Shown here piece by piece: positions 1-12,058 of a stretch of DNA of 64,000 bases. The position numbers and the translations under genes are program-made. Location: the NCBI RefSeq assembly GCF_030272615.1, contig NC_081412.1:26628501-26692500 (forward strand), read 5' to 3'. The stretch is from Cryptomeria japonica. Taxonomy: Eukaryota; Streptophyta; Pinopsida; Cupressales; Cupressaceae. Each line of letters opens with the position of its first letter. Within the stretch, counting starts at the first letter, position 1. The notes under the pieces are model-generated. The model was not told where the DNA came from and made no database searches. It saw only the letters and a list, made by a program, of their open reading frames with translations.

Positions 1-79
1 AATTCATTTGGCAGTCTATCATCATTAATGTGATACGAATGGCCAATGCATTCAACATCCTTTATCATCAGTTTGCACA

Positions 80-560
80 ATTGTATCAGGAAAGTTTCCT
101 TTCTCGTCCATTGTCGTATGTCCACATAATTCACACCTATGTTTGCCAGGTGGGCCGCTGGCGTATTACCTTTCTGATAAACATGGGAGATCCTGAAATC
201 ATCCACTTTAGTAATCATGATATGGCACTCCTGAATTAAATGTTTGATGGTCCAGCAAGGCTCAGTTTTCTTACTCACACACCTGATGACATTTAGAGAA
301 TCACTCTCGAGCTAGAATTTTTTGAACCCTTCTCTGATCTCCATATGTAACCCAATTTAAGAATCTTTCACTTCGGAATAGTAGTTTGTCTGGGTTCCCA
401 ATGGGAGTGCCACCACCGAAACAAGCTTACCATTGTGGTCACGAGAAACATCCCCACAGCTAGCCGACCCACGATTACCTTTAACCACCCTGTCAACATT
501 GATTTTGATCCACCCACTTGTGGGAGGAACCCAAATAATATTATTTCTCATGTGCTTTAA
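80..560 (-). pseudogene. LINE RNase H domain fragment
   Basis: The minus-strand translation contains WVPPTSGWIKINVD, then SASCGDVSRDHNGKLV, and further on HVYQKGNTPAAHLANIG. These match the plant LINE RNase H pattern: W-P-P-x-G-x-x-K-x-N-x-D, then R-D-x-x-G, and a terminal G-N-x-x-A-x-x-L-A. In-frame stops occur, for example near 356. The Asp of the first motif is retained. An RNase H domain in ORF2 is known from many plant L1 elements. This copy is non-functional. Confidence 0.82.
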
Positions 561-899
561 CTTGACAGTAGGTTTAGAAATATCCCAGCTGATATGCCAT
601 CTATTGATAAAATCTCAGTCCTGAGGTGAAGTAGGAATAAGGGGATCAAGCTTGTGAGAAAGGCAAGAAGAGATGAAGTTCTCCTTAATGGAATTATGGA
701 TTCTCCGAGCAACAAAAAGAGCAGATGACTCTTTGTCCCTGAAGGTTCAGTTTTTTCTTTCTTTCCAAATCCCCCAAGCCAAATGGGGTAACATAAGGTA
801 GCAAAGCACTCTGAGAGAAGGACTATCCAAAGGGCAACACCGCTGGAGCCAACAGCCCAATAGGCTCCCAAGAAGGCACCACACAATTCTTGAGAGATC

Positions 900-1510
900 A
901 AAAAATGGGCCCAAACCTATCTAGAGAAGGAGCAGTGGAGAAGAAAATGTGAAACATCTTCAACATATTCTTTGCACAAAAAATATCTATTAGGGATAGC
1001 CATATCCCTTTTGCACAAGTTATCAATGAAGAGGATCTTATTTTGCATAAAGAACCAAAAGAAGATATTAATTTTAGGAATCAACAACTTATTCCAAGTA
1101 ATAGCCCAAAAAGGGGCTGAAACAAAAGATCTTGTCAACAGGTTGAAAGCATGGGAAATAGAAAAAACCTCATGAGGAGCAACCACTCCACACCAAAGAG
1201 TCTTTAGCATGAAAAGAGGGAATGTGAATATTTGTTAGCCATAATTGAAGAGGCTTCAAGATGGGATCCACAATGATAAGATTGATCCATTTAACCTCTC
1301 TGATATAATCAATGACCCAATAGCCAAACCGTCCCACACATCTCTCTTTAAGCCGAGCAACCCAATGAAAGTCTATCAAAGGCCCATCACCAACCCACCA
1401 GTCATCCCAAAAATGAATTTTTCTCACATTACCAAGGACCCATCTTGATCCTTTAAGAATAATATCTTTGGAATTGTGGAAATTAGTCCAAAGATCAGAG
1501 GCCACCATAG
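900..1510 (-). pseudogene. LINE zf-RVT (zinc-binding RT C-terminal) fragment
   Basis: The minus-strand reading gives a W-rich segment (GSRWVLGNVRKIHFWDDWW, 1390-1450). It is followed by FWAITWNKLLIPKINIFFW and the Cys/His pattern around NLCKRDMAIPNRYFLC...HFLLHCSFS (920-1110). This is the typical zf-RVT region between the RT and RNase H of plant LINEs. A frame change lies near 1170-1210. The fragment belongs to the same LINE as its neighbours. Confidence 0.8.
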
Positions 1511-1559
1511 GCAGATTGTAATCTTCTAAGATACTTTGGGTAGAGATACCATTAACATG

Positions 1560-2740
1560 CTATGTTCTCCCAATTGCTTGGCCATGATGGATTTGTTGAA
1601 ATCAAGAATGTGCCTAATGGAAAGGCCTCCAAGTCTCTTTGAGAGACACACTTGATCCTAGGACACAAGATGAATGTAGTTTTTAGAATCAGCACCTATC
1701 CATAGAAAATTCTTTTGGATTTTTTCCATCCGCTCAACAAATTTTGAAGGAACTTTAAACAAACTCATGGCATAGACTGGAATATTTTGCAAGGAGGCCT
1801 TAATTAACTAGAGCTTACTACCTAGGCTCAAAAGGGAACCTTTCCAACCAGCCATCTTATTCTGGAAACGTTCAATCAGAACTAGACCAAAAGTAATTAG
1901 GAGAAGGCCCCAAACATAGTGGTAATCCCAAGTAGATATCTAGTAAAGAAGCTAATTTACACCTCAAAATATCAGCTATCTTGGTTTGTCTATGCGCAAG
2001 CGTATTGAGGAAGAAAACATAACTCTTTGGCAAGCTAATCCTCTTCCCAGATCCTCTTTCATAAAGATTAAGAATAGACTTCAAACTTTTAGGTTCCGCC
2101 ACAGAACTTTCCCCCATCAACGGAGTATCATCCACCAATTGTGATTGAGAAGGAGAGCGGAGCCCTTTGAATCTTCCAAAATTGGCCTCTCTCTAAATAA
2201 TTTTACTAAGAGCTTCAACCATCAATATGAAAATAAATGGAGAGAGGGGATCACCCTGTCTGATACCTCTAGATGTTGAGAAGAAACCTGAAGGAGATCC
2301 ATTGATTAAAATTGAGAACTTCAGCGTGGAGATGCGTTGATTCACCAATTGAAGAAAATGATTACAAAAACCAAAATCCTAAAGAATTTTGATCAGAAAA
2401 TCCTAGTTAATCATGTCATAAGCTTTAAGCAAGTCCAACTTTAGCAAAAAACTAAGTCTCTTATTGACCGAGAGTGAGTGAATGTTCTCATGGACCACAA
2501 TGATAGAATCTAGAATTTGTCTCCTTGTAACAAAACCATTCTGATGCTTCGAGATCAAAAGTGGAAGAACTTTTTTCACTCTATAAACAAGAATTTTAAT
2601 GAAGATTTTGTAGATAGAGTTACATAAGTTGATAGGTCTAAAATCCTAAAAGCAGTTGGCATCCTTGATTTTGTTTATGAAGATGTTCCTGCTCGTTTTT
2701 AAAGTCTCTTTTTGGAAGATTCTATGGTAACCTAAATCGC
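1560..2740 (-). pseudogene. LINE reverse transcriptase, truncated and decayed
   Basis: Minus-strand translation shows RPINLCNSIYKIFIKIL (2590-2640), a KLDLLKAYD core motif (about 2430), [19 protein letters not shown] (2200-2270) and a DDT motif (M-V-D-D-T, 2120-2138, the usual F-A-D-D box with F-A changed to M-V). Further on, LYERGSGKRISLPKSYVFF and IYLGLPLC follow. These are successive blocks of the L1-clade RT. Several in-frame stops interrupt it (for example near 2420 and 2380). The N-terminal RT blocks and the endonuclease are absent. Confidence 0.85.
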
Positions 2741-3399
2741 TATAATTTAAGGTGACCTAAATCACCATATTTTAACAAGATTTTATTTTATTTTTATTTA
2801 AATCATGAGTGCATTTATTTTATTAAACTTCTTAACTCAAAAAAATCCCACAATATTCAATACAGGATTAGATCATATTCGCCTAAATTTTATGAGTTAT
2901 TGTAGAAATCTAAATTTTCACCAATAATATATCATACTTCTAAGTTACTTTACAATCATATCACCAATCTTTAGTTGCCACCATTGATTTAAAATGTTAA
3001 CTAACAACCCTCATTGTATTCCATGAGGTAAATTGTACCTATAACTTGTAGTGCTCATGGGGGATAAAATTTATTTTGGATTGTTTATATCAATAGAAAT
3101 CAATGGTCTACAAGCAATTTCGGGGCCCACGAGTATTACAAATTGGTACATTTTATCTCACAAAATACAATGAGGGTTGTTATATTATATTTTAATTTAA
3201 TTGTAGCAAATAAATATCATAAAGTCAATCCTTTAAATCCATTAATCATTTCCACTTTGAGGCCTCTAATCTTTTATAATAATTTATTTTAAAGGAAGGA
3301 TTCACCATGGCAATTAAGGAATTTTTCAATTATTTCTAAGATTAACCAAGACTTTTTTTGAAAGAATTGTCATAATTTTTTTTTCAATAAAACCAATAT
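2741..3399. other. AT-rich intergenic sequence, nothing recognised
   Basis: No open frame of note. A short direct repeat (GGTTACCTAAATCGC / GGTGACCTAAATCAC) lies at 2727-2765, next to the LINE 5' boundary. No gene or mobile-element terminus could be supported. Confidence 0.5.
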
Positions 3400-4190
3400 T
3401 TATTTTGAAAAAAGGGAAAGTTTTACCAATAGAAATTATTATTTTTTTCCAAAAAATGAAAGATTTTCCAGGATTTTATATCTTTTTTTACGTAGTGTTT
3501 CTTAAAGTTATCCCTAAGTATGTCCCTTGCAATATTCTATTTTGGGTTCATCTACCTAGCCTATCCTTGGAATTTTGGAGTGAAAAGATCCTAGTGGTTA
3601 CAACCAACTTGTTAGGATATTTTGGTTTTATATAAGATAAAATTACTAAATCCAAGAAATGGTTGGCTTATGCTATAATTTGTGTGTTTGTTAAAAATGG
3701 GAAAGTGCTCCTTACCAATATTTCCTTAGCCTCTAAATTTGGAGTTTGGATATAGTAGATTAGCTACAAAGACTCTACAATAATTTGTCATTTTTGGTGG
3801 AAAATTAGGGCATAAATCTACTACTTGTTGGAGAAGTATGAAAATTTAGAAAATTTGGAAGGGAAAAGAGTCTACCCCAAAGGTTCCCTCTTCCTTGTCC
3901 ATTAAAAAGATTTGGAACAATGAAAATATTAATTCCACTAATGATGACTAAAAAATGGATGTCTCACTCAATACTAGGAGGTTTGATGATGGTGCTACCA
4001 GTAGCTCCTCTTGTTTCAAGAAAAAAAGGTGTGAACAAGGAAATAGTAAGAAGTACTCTATCGAGTGCGTGAAGATGGATGTCTCATCCAATTTTGTAAG
4101 GCAAAAAGATGTAAATACCATTATGATCTCCCTTGGTCTTAAGAAAGTTAGCTTAGGGGATCCTAGTTTTGGTACTTAAAAGAATAAACT
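3400..4190 (+). pseudogene. LINE ORF1-like / DUF4283-type fragment, decayed
   Basis: The forward translation contains ILFWVHLPSLSLEFWSEKIL and LLGYFGF (3528-3630), with WLAYAIICVFV about 30 codons downstream. This resembles the DUF4283-type domain of plant LINE ORF1 or retrotransposon-derived proteins, with V-W-V-x-L-P-x-L-P-x-x-x-W then a G-x-x spacer. A Lys/Ser-rich tail reads on to a stop at 4177-4179 after several in-frame stops. It is on the opposite strand to the LINE at 1-2740, so it is a separate fragment. Family assignment rests on motif resemblance only. Confidence 0.5.
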
Positions 4191-4616
4191 ATTTTGAATC
4201 ACTTTTTAAGCCCCGCTAATGGGTGGCTACCTATTTGTATATTTTGTTTATGCTCTATTTTTTGTAATCTCATTGTTGTGTGCAAAGTTTTTCTTCTATT
4301 TGGTGCACTTTTGTTGTCTCTTCTTTGATATGTTCCTTGATATCTTGCTATGCTTAATGTTCTTTTGTATAAGGTTCTGGGCCATTTCAAAACTCTATTT
4401 TTATTGTTCATCCTTAGTAGTTGTTGGCTTGCTTCACAAGCCTATCTTTTGATGGTTAGTTTTTTATTTCTAATGGGGGGTCCTTCCCAACTTAGCTTAA
4501 TTAAAAACATGATAATAATTATGAATCATAAACAATGAATGATACTTAATAGGAGATTGATGTATGCTTGATAGTTAACTTATACTTCTTCACTTGATTG
4601 ATATTAAATTGCTAAT

Positions 4617-4620
<4 letters not shown>
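4191..4620. other. T-rich intergenic sequence
   Basis: The plus strand is strongly T-rich. It contains hydrophobic open frames in both directions that look like composition artefacts. It may be the 3' spacer of the ORF1-like fragment upstream. No independent feature is supported. Confidence 0.4.

Positions 4621-4668
<48 letters not shown>
4621..4668. repeat. (GA)n microsatellite
   Basis: 24 uninterrupted GA dinucleotides. Confidence 0.98.
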
Positions 4669-4673
<5 letters not shown>

Positions 4674-7600
4674 ATGAAAGGGATTTTCTTTTATATGTAA
4701 CTAACACCTTTTCACAATCATCATTTTGAGAGAGACCAACCCAAAGATTATATCTATTAAGGGCTCAAATTTAACATCTAAAATTTTGAATTTTGGGCCA
4801 AATAGGGAGGACGCTAGTGTTTGGCACTATCCTAGCCTTTTTTGGTAGTTCAAGGGTACAAAATTGAGTGGGCACAAGTGCCTAGCTCTAATGTCTAGCC
4901 CAATTTGACAATTCAAAGGGCTAGGAACTATAGGATGTCATCAAGTTTGCCAATCTAGTCCAAAGATATGAATATTTTTATACGATCAATCATAAGGGCC
5001 AAAATGACTACTAAAAACCATGTGAATATATGATGCATAACAATACATGATGCTACATTCTTACATTTCTTTATATGATAAAATATTTGGTGAGTATTTT
5101 CTTGTGAGGTTTTCTGTTTTTGTTGGGGTCATTTGATTTTTTTGTGATTTTGTAAGCCTTGACCTATAGAAGGGTTTGATTTTGATTTTGATTTTGATTT
5201 TAATTTTGGTAAAAGATTAACAGAATATGGAAAAACAGCTATTATGATATTTGATTATAGAAGTGAAGAAAGAAAAATTATTTACAACAAACAAAGCAAA
5301 TAAATAAATATGGATGGATTTGACAATCAGATTTTTTTGATATGCACTCAATTACCAAGGAAACACAGGTCTGTCATAAACACATGGTAAAAGCAACTTG
5401 TTCTACTAGCTAGAGAAAATTTACAGATATTAGGATATAGTCAAAAGTCACAAAATTCTACCACAGTCGAGTTCGCCCTATAGGATGAAATTAATCTCTT
5501 AGTCAAAAAAAATCACCTTTGGTTTTTCCACATTAAGATCCTTGTATTAACCTAATTAATAAATCAACCCAAGAATCATATCATTTAACTCCAAGGTAAC
5601 ACAATGGTAAACCCTAGAGAGACCCAAAATTTAACACAAGATAAATACGAACCTAACAAAGATATATATGAATTGCAGTCCTCTGAGAATGGTACCAGTA
5701 GTTCTTTATCTCATTCTCAATTTTTTTTTGGCAGTTTCCCTGCAATTAAGGACCACCTGCACCATAAAATAACAAATATTGTCACAATGATGGCCTGGGT
5801 TTAAGTTCCATTCAATATCTTTATATCTGTTATATATATATATATTAGATTAGAAGAGACAACACCATTAATGCTTGCTCAGACTCTTCAGTCCATAAAA
5901 ACAACACTAAAAATTGACAATTGCATCAAAAAGTTCTAGATAATTCATAAACCTTTTTATGACAAAATTATACCAAATAACCGTCTGGACAAAGTTAGGT
6001 GTATTGAATGTGGCTAGCTTATCAGTATAATAGAATTCTCTAGGCTAAAACATCATGCCATTGACATCAAATAAGATTTTTCCTGAGCCTAATAGAATAG
6101 ATCACCAATGCCTTCTAAAGAAGAAATTAAAATCTTGATTTCTATTAACTGTGATATCAGAGCTCGTCTTCTTGGTAGGTCATGTTACCCAATTTTTTTT
6201 GGAACAAAAGTAACTCTCATGCATATAATAAAGAAAATTTGTGTCATCACTATTCCATGCATACTGAACACAAAAATTGAATATTAGATGGTATTGAAAT
6301 GCTAGATTGTGAATGCAGTAGTCTTAATTACAGTTACAATATCTCAACCGCTAACAAGTCTTTAGGCAAAGTGCTACAAAGAAGGACCAATTAATTTTTA
6401 TGCTAGAGTCCAATTAACATTAATGCAGAATATGTTAATGTTTGCCATCAAAACTGGCTTCTGATGTCAATATTAATCCAGCTGGACTAAAAAACTTGTA
6501 GCTCATTGTGACTTCCAGAAACTAAGCGAAAGTTGAAAGGTTACAATGCGTATCATGTTCCACTTCATTATGGGACACAAGCTGCTTTTAATTTTGATTT
6601 CAAGAGAAAACACTAAAAGCCTGCCATTGTTATCCCTGTATTAGCTCTAGAGACATTGACATACTTCAAAGATACGGATGAGTACAAGGAAAATAGCACT
6701 TGCAGCTTTCTTAAGTGAAAACTTTAATTGTCAAGTTAATGGATTGAAGTTGGTATATCATATTAACATAGGTCAGTTTCTAGATAAAACCTGTCTACTT
6801 CTATTACATTTCGATCCAATGCAATTTGATGACGAGGTTCCTAAATAAAAATATCAACCATCATGTTCTATGAATTTTTATTTCCTGTTGCTAAATCCAG
6901 TTCACTTAGAAGATTTCCCTGAGTAGAATGTTGAATTAGAGCAATAACTCTGAATCACAATATCAGTTCACATCATGTGTGGCCCATTTTTAGGCTGAAA
7001 AACTTCTGAAGAATTGATGCACTTCATCAAGATATTTATAACTTAATGACAGAAGATTTCTCGGTTGAACTAAACTGCTATTGACTGGTACTATTCAAAA
7101 GGTTTACGGTCCAATAGAAGAGATGACGACAGAAGTTCAAGTAACATCAATTCAAAATAAAAAATTTAAGAAAAAAATCAATCGAAAACTGCAGTTACTC
7201 CTTGAAATTATCCTTATCATCCAAAGGAATGGCAACATTCCTCGAGTAGACAGCCAGTGCACTTCCTCCAAGCTAGAAACATAAAGAAAAATGTTAAATT
7301 GCCATGACAAACTCTTTGGAATAGAAAGTCACGGTGTGTGCCAGACCTCTTTCTGGATTTTTAATTTTTATCTTTCAGTTTTTAGGGCATCAGATTATGT
7401 TGAGCGTTTCTGCTGATTATCGCCACTTTTCTTGATTTTTAAAAACTTGTTCACCCAAAAAGCCTAATAGCATGCGCCTGAATAGAAATTGGATCATTTT
7501 TGTTTCTTGTCAATGTTGCAAAACTCCTACAGTTTTCTTTAGGTCTCCAAGAGAACAATTGACTTGTGATTCTTGCTGGTTGTGGTTAAGATAAGCAGGA

Positions 7601-8142
7601 CCAGCTCCAAATCGCTGGAATTTGCTCACATTAGGTTTCTTCAAGGTAAAGTCTTGTGATTTTTCTTCCTCAATCTAATTGGTTTAATCTTTTTACTGCT
7701 TAATTTCATCTACACATTTGTTGTCATAAACTTCAGCACTTAGATTGCTTCACAATTCTATTTCTACTCAATGTTTCAAAACAAACAAAGGAATAGCAAC
7801 ATAAATCAGCTCAGACTCCATGCATATCAAACTTAGAATATGTTAATTTTTTTAGTGAATTAGGAATAGAATATCTATCCTAAGAACTGAATACAAATCA
7901 ATCTATATCTTACAGCCTATCAGTGGAACTGTCCTAGGTATATCATTAATAATAACTCATAAAGTTTTTTACCATGCAATCAGTTTTCCTCTTACCGAAG
8001 GCATATATCTCCCGACAGCTAAACTTGTTTCAAACTTTTCTTTTATTTTCTCTCTCATAGTGATATTGTCAGATTTAACTCCTTTCTTCCCCATGTTCCT
8101 CATGGAAACACGCCTACAGCTGTTTGCTACAAGCTTTTCTTC
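4669..8142. other. Intergenic sequence with minor simple repeats
   Basis: No reading frame longer than about 67 codons and no recognisable protein motif on either strand. It contains a (TTTTGA)n-like run at 5175-5201 and a short (TA)n at 5830-5845. It could hold unrecognised UTR, intron or non-coding RNA sequence, but I see no positive evidence for that. Confidence 0.5.
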
Positions 8143-8252
8143 AATGGCTGAAAGAGTGGCAAATTACATTATATAATAATTATAGGCTTGAAGTATGTCC
8201 TGTGGCACATCTGAATCATTATATAATGTAATTTGCCACTCTTTCAGCCATT
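8143..8252. repeat. Perfect 35-bp inverted repeat (hairpin, 40-nt loop)
   Basis: Bases 8143-8177 are the exact reverse complement of 8218-8252, separated by 40 bases. A transcript from either strand could fold into a 35-bp perfect stem. This geometry fits a young microRNA-like or siRNA hairpin, a small MITE remnant, or a fold-back duplication of one arm. No target-site duplication is obvious. Both arms still matching perfectly suggests a recent origin or selection. Confidence 0.9.
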
Positions 8253-9012
8253 CGACTTTTTGATGCAACAATTCACATACATTGGTGAGATTTAAAAGTT
8301 AAACTATTTATTAATTTTGTGAATAATATCTAATGAGGATTTTATTCTAAAATATATTTAGAAGGCATTTATGTCAGATACCATAGTCAATTTGTAAAGA
8401 AGAAGATAATAATTAGGAACTTTGCTGAAGCAGGAAGTTATTCTAATCGCTTGTATTTAGATGTATTTTTCTTGTGTGAAATAATAGTGTGAAATAATAA
8501 TTTTGATGTCTTAATCTTGTTGGGTGCACAATGGTTTTTTTTTTCTCTTGCCCATTCCACCATAAAATTTCCTCCTTGCATCAATAGCTGCTGATTTCTA
8601 TTTTTGCAAATACCATTACCGTGAAAGTCGATGTCAAGATAGAAATTGATTTGGCTTTTGCACTCAAAGCTAAAGACATTCCACAACTTTTATTTATTAA
8701 GGGGTACAAACCCTTGTACTGAGAGACATATATTATAATACGATTAATCCCGACCTGTCATCTTTTCAGCAACTTTTATTGATATATTTTTTTGACAAGC
8801 TCATGCTTTTTTCCTGTAAATTTTCTGTGCAATTGTAGTTTGGTGTGATTCTCGATTGTATTTAGCCTGTTGCAATTAAAAAGGACTATAATATAATGGA
8901 GTGCGGGAGGGGAAGACTGGAGGAACTGGGCTGGAGCTATGTTACAAGAAACGAGAAAGGAGAAAGGAGAAACGAGAAATGAAATATTTAGAGGTTGCGT
9001 ATAAGAAACATG
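8253..9012. other. Intergenic sequence, nothing recognised
   Basis: No supported gene. A purine-rich stretch with repeated GAGAAAGGAGAAA-like words occurs at 8945-8985, just before the TA-rich microsatellite. Confidence 0.5.
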
Positions 9013-9150
9013 TATGTGTATATATATATACATAAATATATATATATATATATACACATATATATTTATGAATAAATATATATATGTATATACATATACA
9101 CATATATATATTCATATACATATACATATACATACACATATATATGTTTT
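9013..9150. repeat. Compound (TA/TATG)n microsatellite
   Basis: Alternating TA, CATA and TATG words over about 140 bases. The Tyr/Ile-rich reading frames across it are artefacts of the repeat. Confidence 0.95.
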
Positions 9151-10400
9151 TCTATTATAAAATTTTTATTTTAAATAAATTATAAAGTATGCAAGTTTTA
9201 CATCAATTAATTTACTTTCACAATCTTTAATAGTTGAGATAAGTTATAGTTAATTCATTTTCAAAATCTTTACTGGTTGGCAAGTAAAGTAAGAGTTGAA
9301 ATAAAAAACAATTAGTTTATTTACCACTAGTATGCAGGTAAGAGTTGAAATAAAAAACAATTAGTTTATTTGCCACTAGTATGCAGGTAAAGTGATCTTT
9401 GTCAAAGATCAATTAAAAAATAATAACTTACTTTGCTCAATACTCGAGAAACGTTCTCTACACAAAGTGGATAGCTCTATGACACGAACTTTAAAAAGGC
9501 CCCTGACTAGAACTTAAACGACTTCATTCTTTGAAACTTTAAAAACGCAGTTGAAACGGACGTCGGCAACGGGAAACGCCGTTTCTGTCGTTGAAATGCG
9601 AAACGGGCTTCTCCCGTCAGGTTTCTGGCAACAGAAGGCTGCAGGAGAGGAGGACAGAGACGAAGGGGATGGAGATGGGATATATATAGGTTTCTATTAT
9701 AAAATTTTACTTTACATAAATTAAAAAGTATGCAAGTTTTATCTATATATATATAGCTTCATTAAAACATTTATTTCACCTAAATAAAAATATAAGAAAA
9801 TAAAATTTCTAAAATACAAAACAATAAAATCAAGAGAAAAAAAAAAAAATATTAATAAAAAAATTTAATGGAATAATTCATTTTTATTGAAAAAAAAAAA
9901 AGATAAAAAAAAAACAATCAATTTACCGTCACAATCTCCACTGAATCTCCACTGAATTAAAGTGAAAGATAAGTTATAATCAATTAATTTACTTTCACAA
10001 TCTTTATTGGTTGAGATAAATTATAGTCAATTAATTCATTTTCAAAATCTTTACTAGTTTGCAGGTAAAGTGAAAGATGAAATAAAAAGCAATTAGTTTA
10101 TTTGCCACTAGTAAAGTGATCTTTGTCACAGATTAGTTAAAAACAATTAATTTACTTTTCTCAATACCCGAGAAACCTTCAAAAGAAATTCATTTATTTG
10201 CCACTAGTATGCAGGTAAAGTGATCTTTGTCACAGATTAGTTAAAAACAATTACCCGAGAAACCTTCTCCATACAAACTGGATAGCTCTGTGACATGAAC
10301 TTTAAAAAGGCCTCTGACTGGAACTTTTAACGACTTCATTCTTTGAAACTTTAGAAACACAGCTGAAACAGATTTTATTGATTGAAATGAACGTCAGCAA
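9151..10400. repeat. Tandemly duplicated AT-rich block (about 0.7-0.8 kb unit)
   Basis: The block TTTCTATTATAAAATTTT...AAGTATGCAAGTTTTA occurs at about 9150 and again at about 9690. The downstream motifs also recur: CAATTAATTTACTTTCACAA at 9210 and 9975; CACTAGTATGCAGGTAA near 9325, 9375 and 10203; and a block with GATAGCTCTRTGACA...ACGACTTCATTCTTTGAAAC at 9470-9535 and 10280-10352. The copies are diverged and interrupted by A-rich runs (9836-9910). A CpG-rich patch lies at 9540-9665. No coding content was recognised. Confidence 0.8.
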
Positions 10401-11950
10401 TGGGAAGTGCCTAATAGTGTATAATAGTTAAAACCCTCCCCATAGTAATATAGTGTATACCTTCGTGGGATGGAGACGAGATTTATGTTCATTTCCCCTT
10501 CCTTGACAGTGCCTTTTCTCAAAGTTGTGCTCACGGGAGCAGATGCATCGTGGTCTTTAGGGTTTCATGTGTTGTGGAGGATGCAGGGGAAGCGGAAGAG
10601 GATATCAATGATTGAGAATGGGAGGTGGATACTGTTTGATGCTGCCACTACAATTCCTTGATCATGGCCACTTGGTGGCATCATTCTCTATGGTGCCTAG
10701 TGCAGGGCCATTTTAGGAAGTATTCCAGGTTAGGCTTTCCTGTTTGCTACATTTCTTGCTAGAGAGTCCTTGTTGGCTGTGTTTGGTTGTAATGCTTCTT
10801 GTTCAAGCTTTCCTGTGCTTTGCTCTTTCTGGTTCCTCTACTCTTGGCATTGTTGGGGACTTTTGTTCCCCTATGAGACCTCTATTCTAGTGGGCCGCTT
10901 TGTGTTGTGGATCCATCATTTGGCCCTAGTTTGAGTACCTTTTGGTGATGGGCCCAGTTTATTGTTGGTGTTTGTGGACTGTTGAGGCCCTATCAATGTG
11001 GCGGTGCTCCCTTTTGCTGGGTAGATGTTGCTTGTTTATGAGTGGTGTTGATTTTCCTATACTGAGTTACTTGAAAAACACTATGGCTTTGTTCGTTTAG
11101 CTTGAGTGGGGATGATCCTCTCTGGGTCATGTTCTATTTTAGGACCTTTGAAGACTGTTCTTCCAGTGGTACTCTCTATGGTTGCATCATACTCCTCTGC
11201 TTCGTTTTGTTTGGGGGAGGAGGTGAAGCCTGCCCCTATGGAAGTGGGGTTTATGTTGGTGACTATGTAGTGGGGATGGTACATTGTTTTCTTGTTTTTT
11301 ATTTCCTACTCCTTATTGAGGTGGGGGAATCTCCTATAAAGATGGGGATCTACTTATGGAGAGAGGATTGTGGTTGCTTGATGTGGTATTTTCTCGACTG
11401 TGGTTGCTCAAAAATAGGGTTGAGGCCTATTTGGCTCACCCTTCTATCGATCTTCTTCTCTATAGCTCTTCTTCTCTATAGCTCTTATAGAGGTGGGTTC
11501 CTCTCCTATGGAGGTGGAGAGGATTTGCTTCATTGGTGGGTGTTTCATGCTCGATGTAGATGGTTGGTTCAAGTTTTGGGATCCTTGGTAAAACCCCTCA
11601 TTTGTTCGCACCTGACTGCCTAGGTCTTTTTGTGTTGGATGGCCTGGGTCTTTTTGTGTTGGATGGCCTGGTTGCCATCTTGGTTTTGTCTTTTCAGATG
11701 TTAGCTTCTAAATGTGATGGTTTTGGGTTCATTTTGGAAACCCACGAAGGTTTTGGGATCCTTGTTAAAACCCTTGTTAGTTTTGGGTGCCTTATGTTTA
11801 CCTTGGTTTGTGCTCCTTTTGTTCTGAGTGCCGTGTTCTGATCTGCTGGGCTGAATGCTTATTCCTTTGTTGTACAAGGATTCACGGTCATTTGAAAACT
11901 GTTCTTATCTTATGAAAAACAATAAAAGAGGACTGTTGAAAGCCTTAGAG
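10401..11950. other. G/T-rich sequence of unknown origin, possibly LINE-derived
   Basis: The composition is unlike its neighbours: G+T-rich on the plus strand, with repeated words such as GTTTTGGGATCCTTG (11574 and 11751) and TCTTTTTGTGTTGGATGGCC (11630 and 11650). It ends near AATAAAAG at 11921. Open frames of 60-170 codons occur but encode low-complexity Leu/Gly/Val/Phe-rich products with no recognised domain. Composition and the terminal A-rich signal resemble plant LINE spacer or 3' UTR sequence, but this is a guess. Confidence 0.3.
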
Positions 11951-12058
11951 ATCCTTCTAGATACACAATCCTTGCATTCTCTATAATAATAAAACAAGAC
12001 TACTGGAAGCTTTAGCAAATCCTTCTGCATACACAATCCTTGCATTCTTTGGCAGGAA
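11943..12058. repeat. Short tandem duplication (about 67-bp period)
   Basis: The word ATCCTTCT(A/G)(G/C)ATACACAATCC plus TTGCATTCT occurs at 11951 and again at 12018, each preceded by a similar GAAGC/GAAAGC-CTTTAG segment. Confidence 0.8.

Larger units (their letters stand above)
1..2740 (-). mobile_element. L1-type LINE retrotransposon, 5'-truncated, 3' end outside window
   Basis: Reading the minus strand from about 2740 down to 1 gives, in order, a reverse transcriptase, a zinc-binding RT-associated region and an RNase H domain. This is the order found in the ORF2 of plant L1-clade LINEs. The apparent start near 2740 lies inside the RT domain, so the endonuclease and ORF1 are missing, as is usual for 5'-truncated LINE insertions. 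Stops and frameshifts are scattered through it, so it is inactive. The 3' end and any poly(A) tail lie beyond position 1. Confidence 0.85.

Noticed and set aside
8776-9139. Tyr/Ile-rich frames near 9 kb
   Set aside because: Produced by the (TA/TATG)n microsatellite.
11102-11841. 173- and 93-codon plus-strand frames
   Set aside because: Low-complexity hydrophobic products in G/T-rich DNA. No domain and no homologous copy in the window to show conservation.
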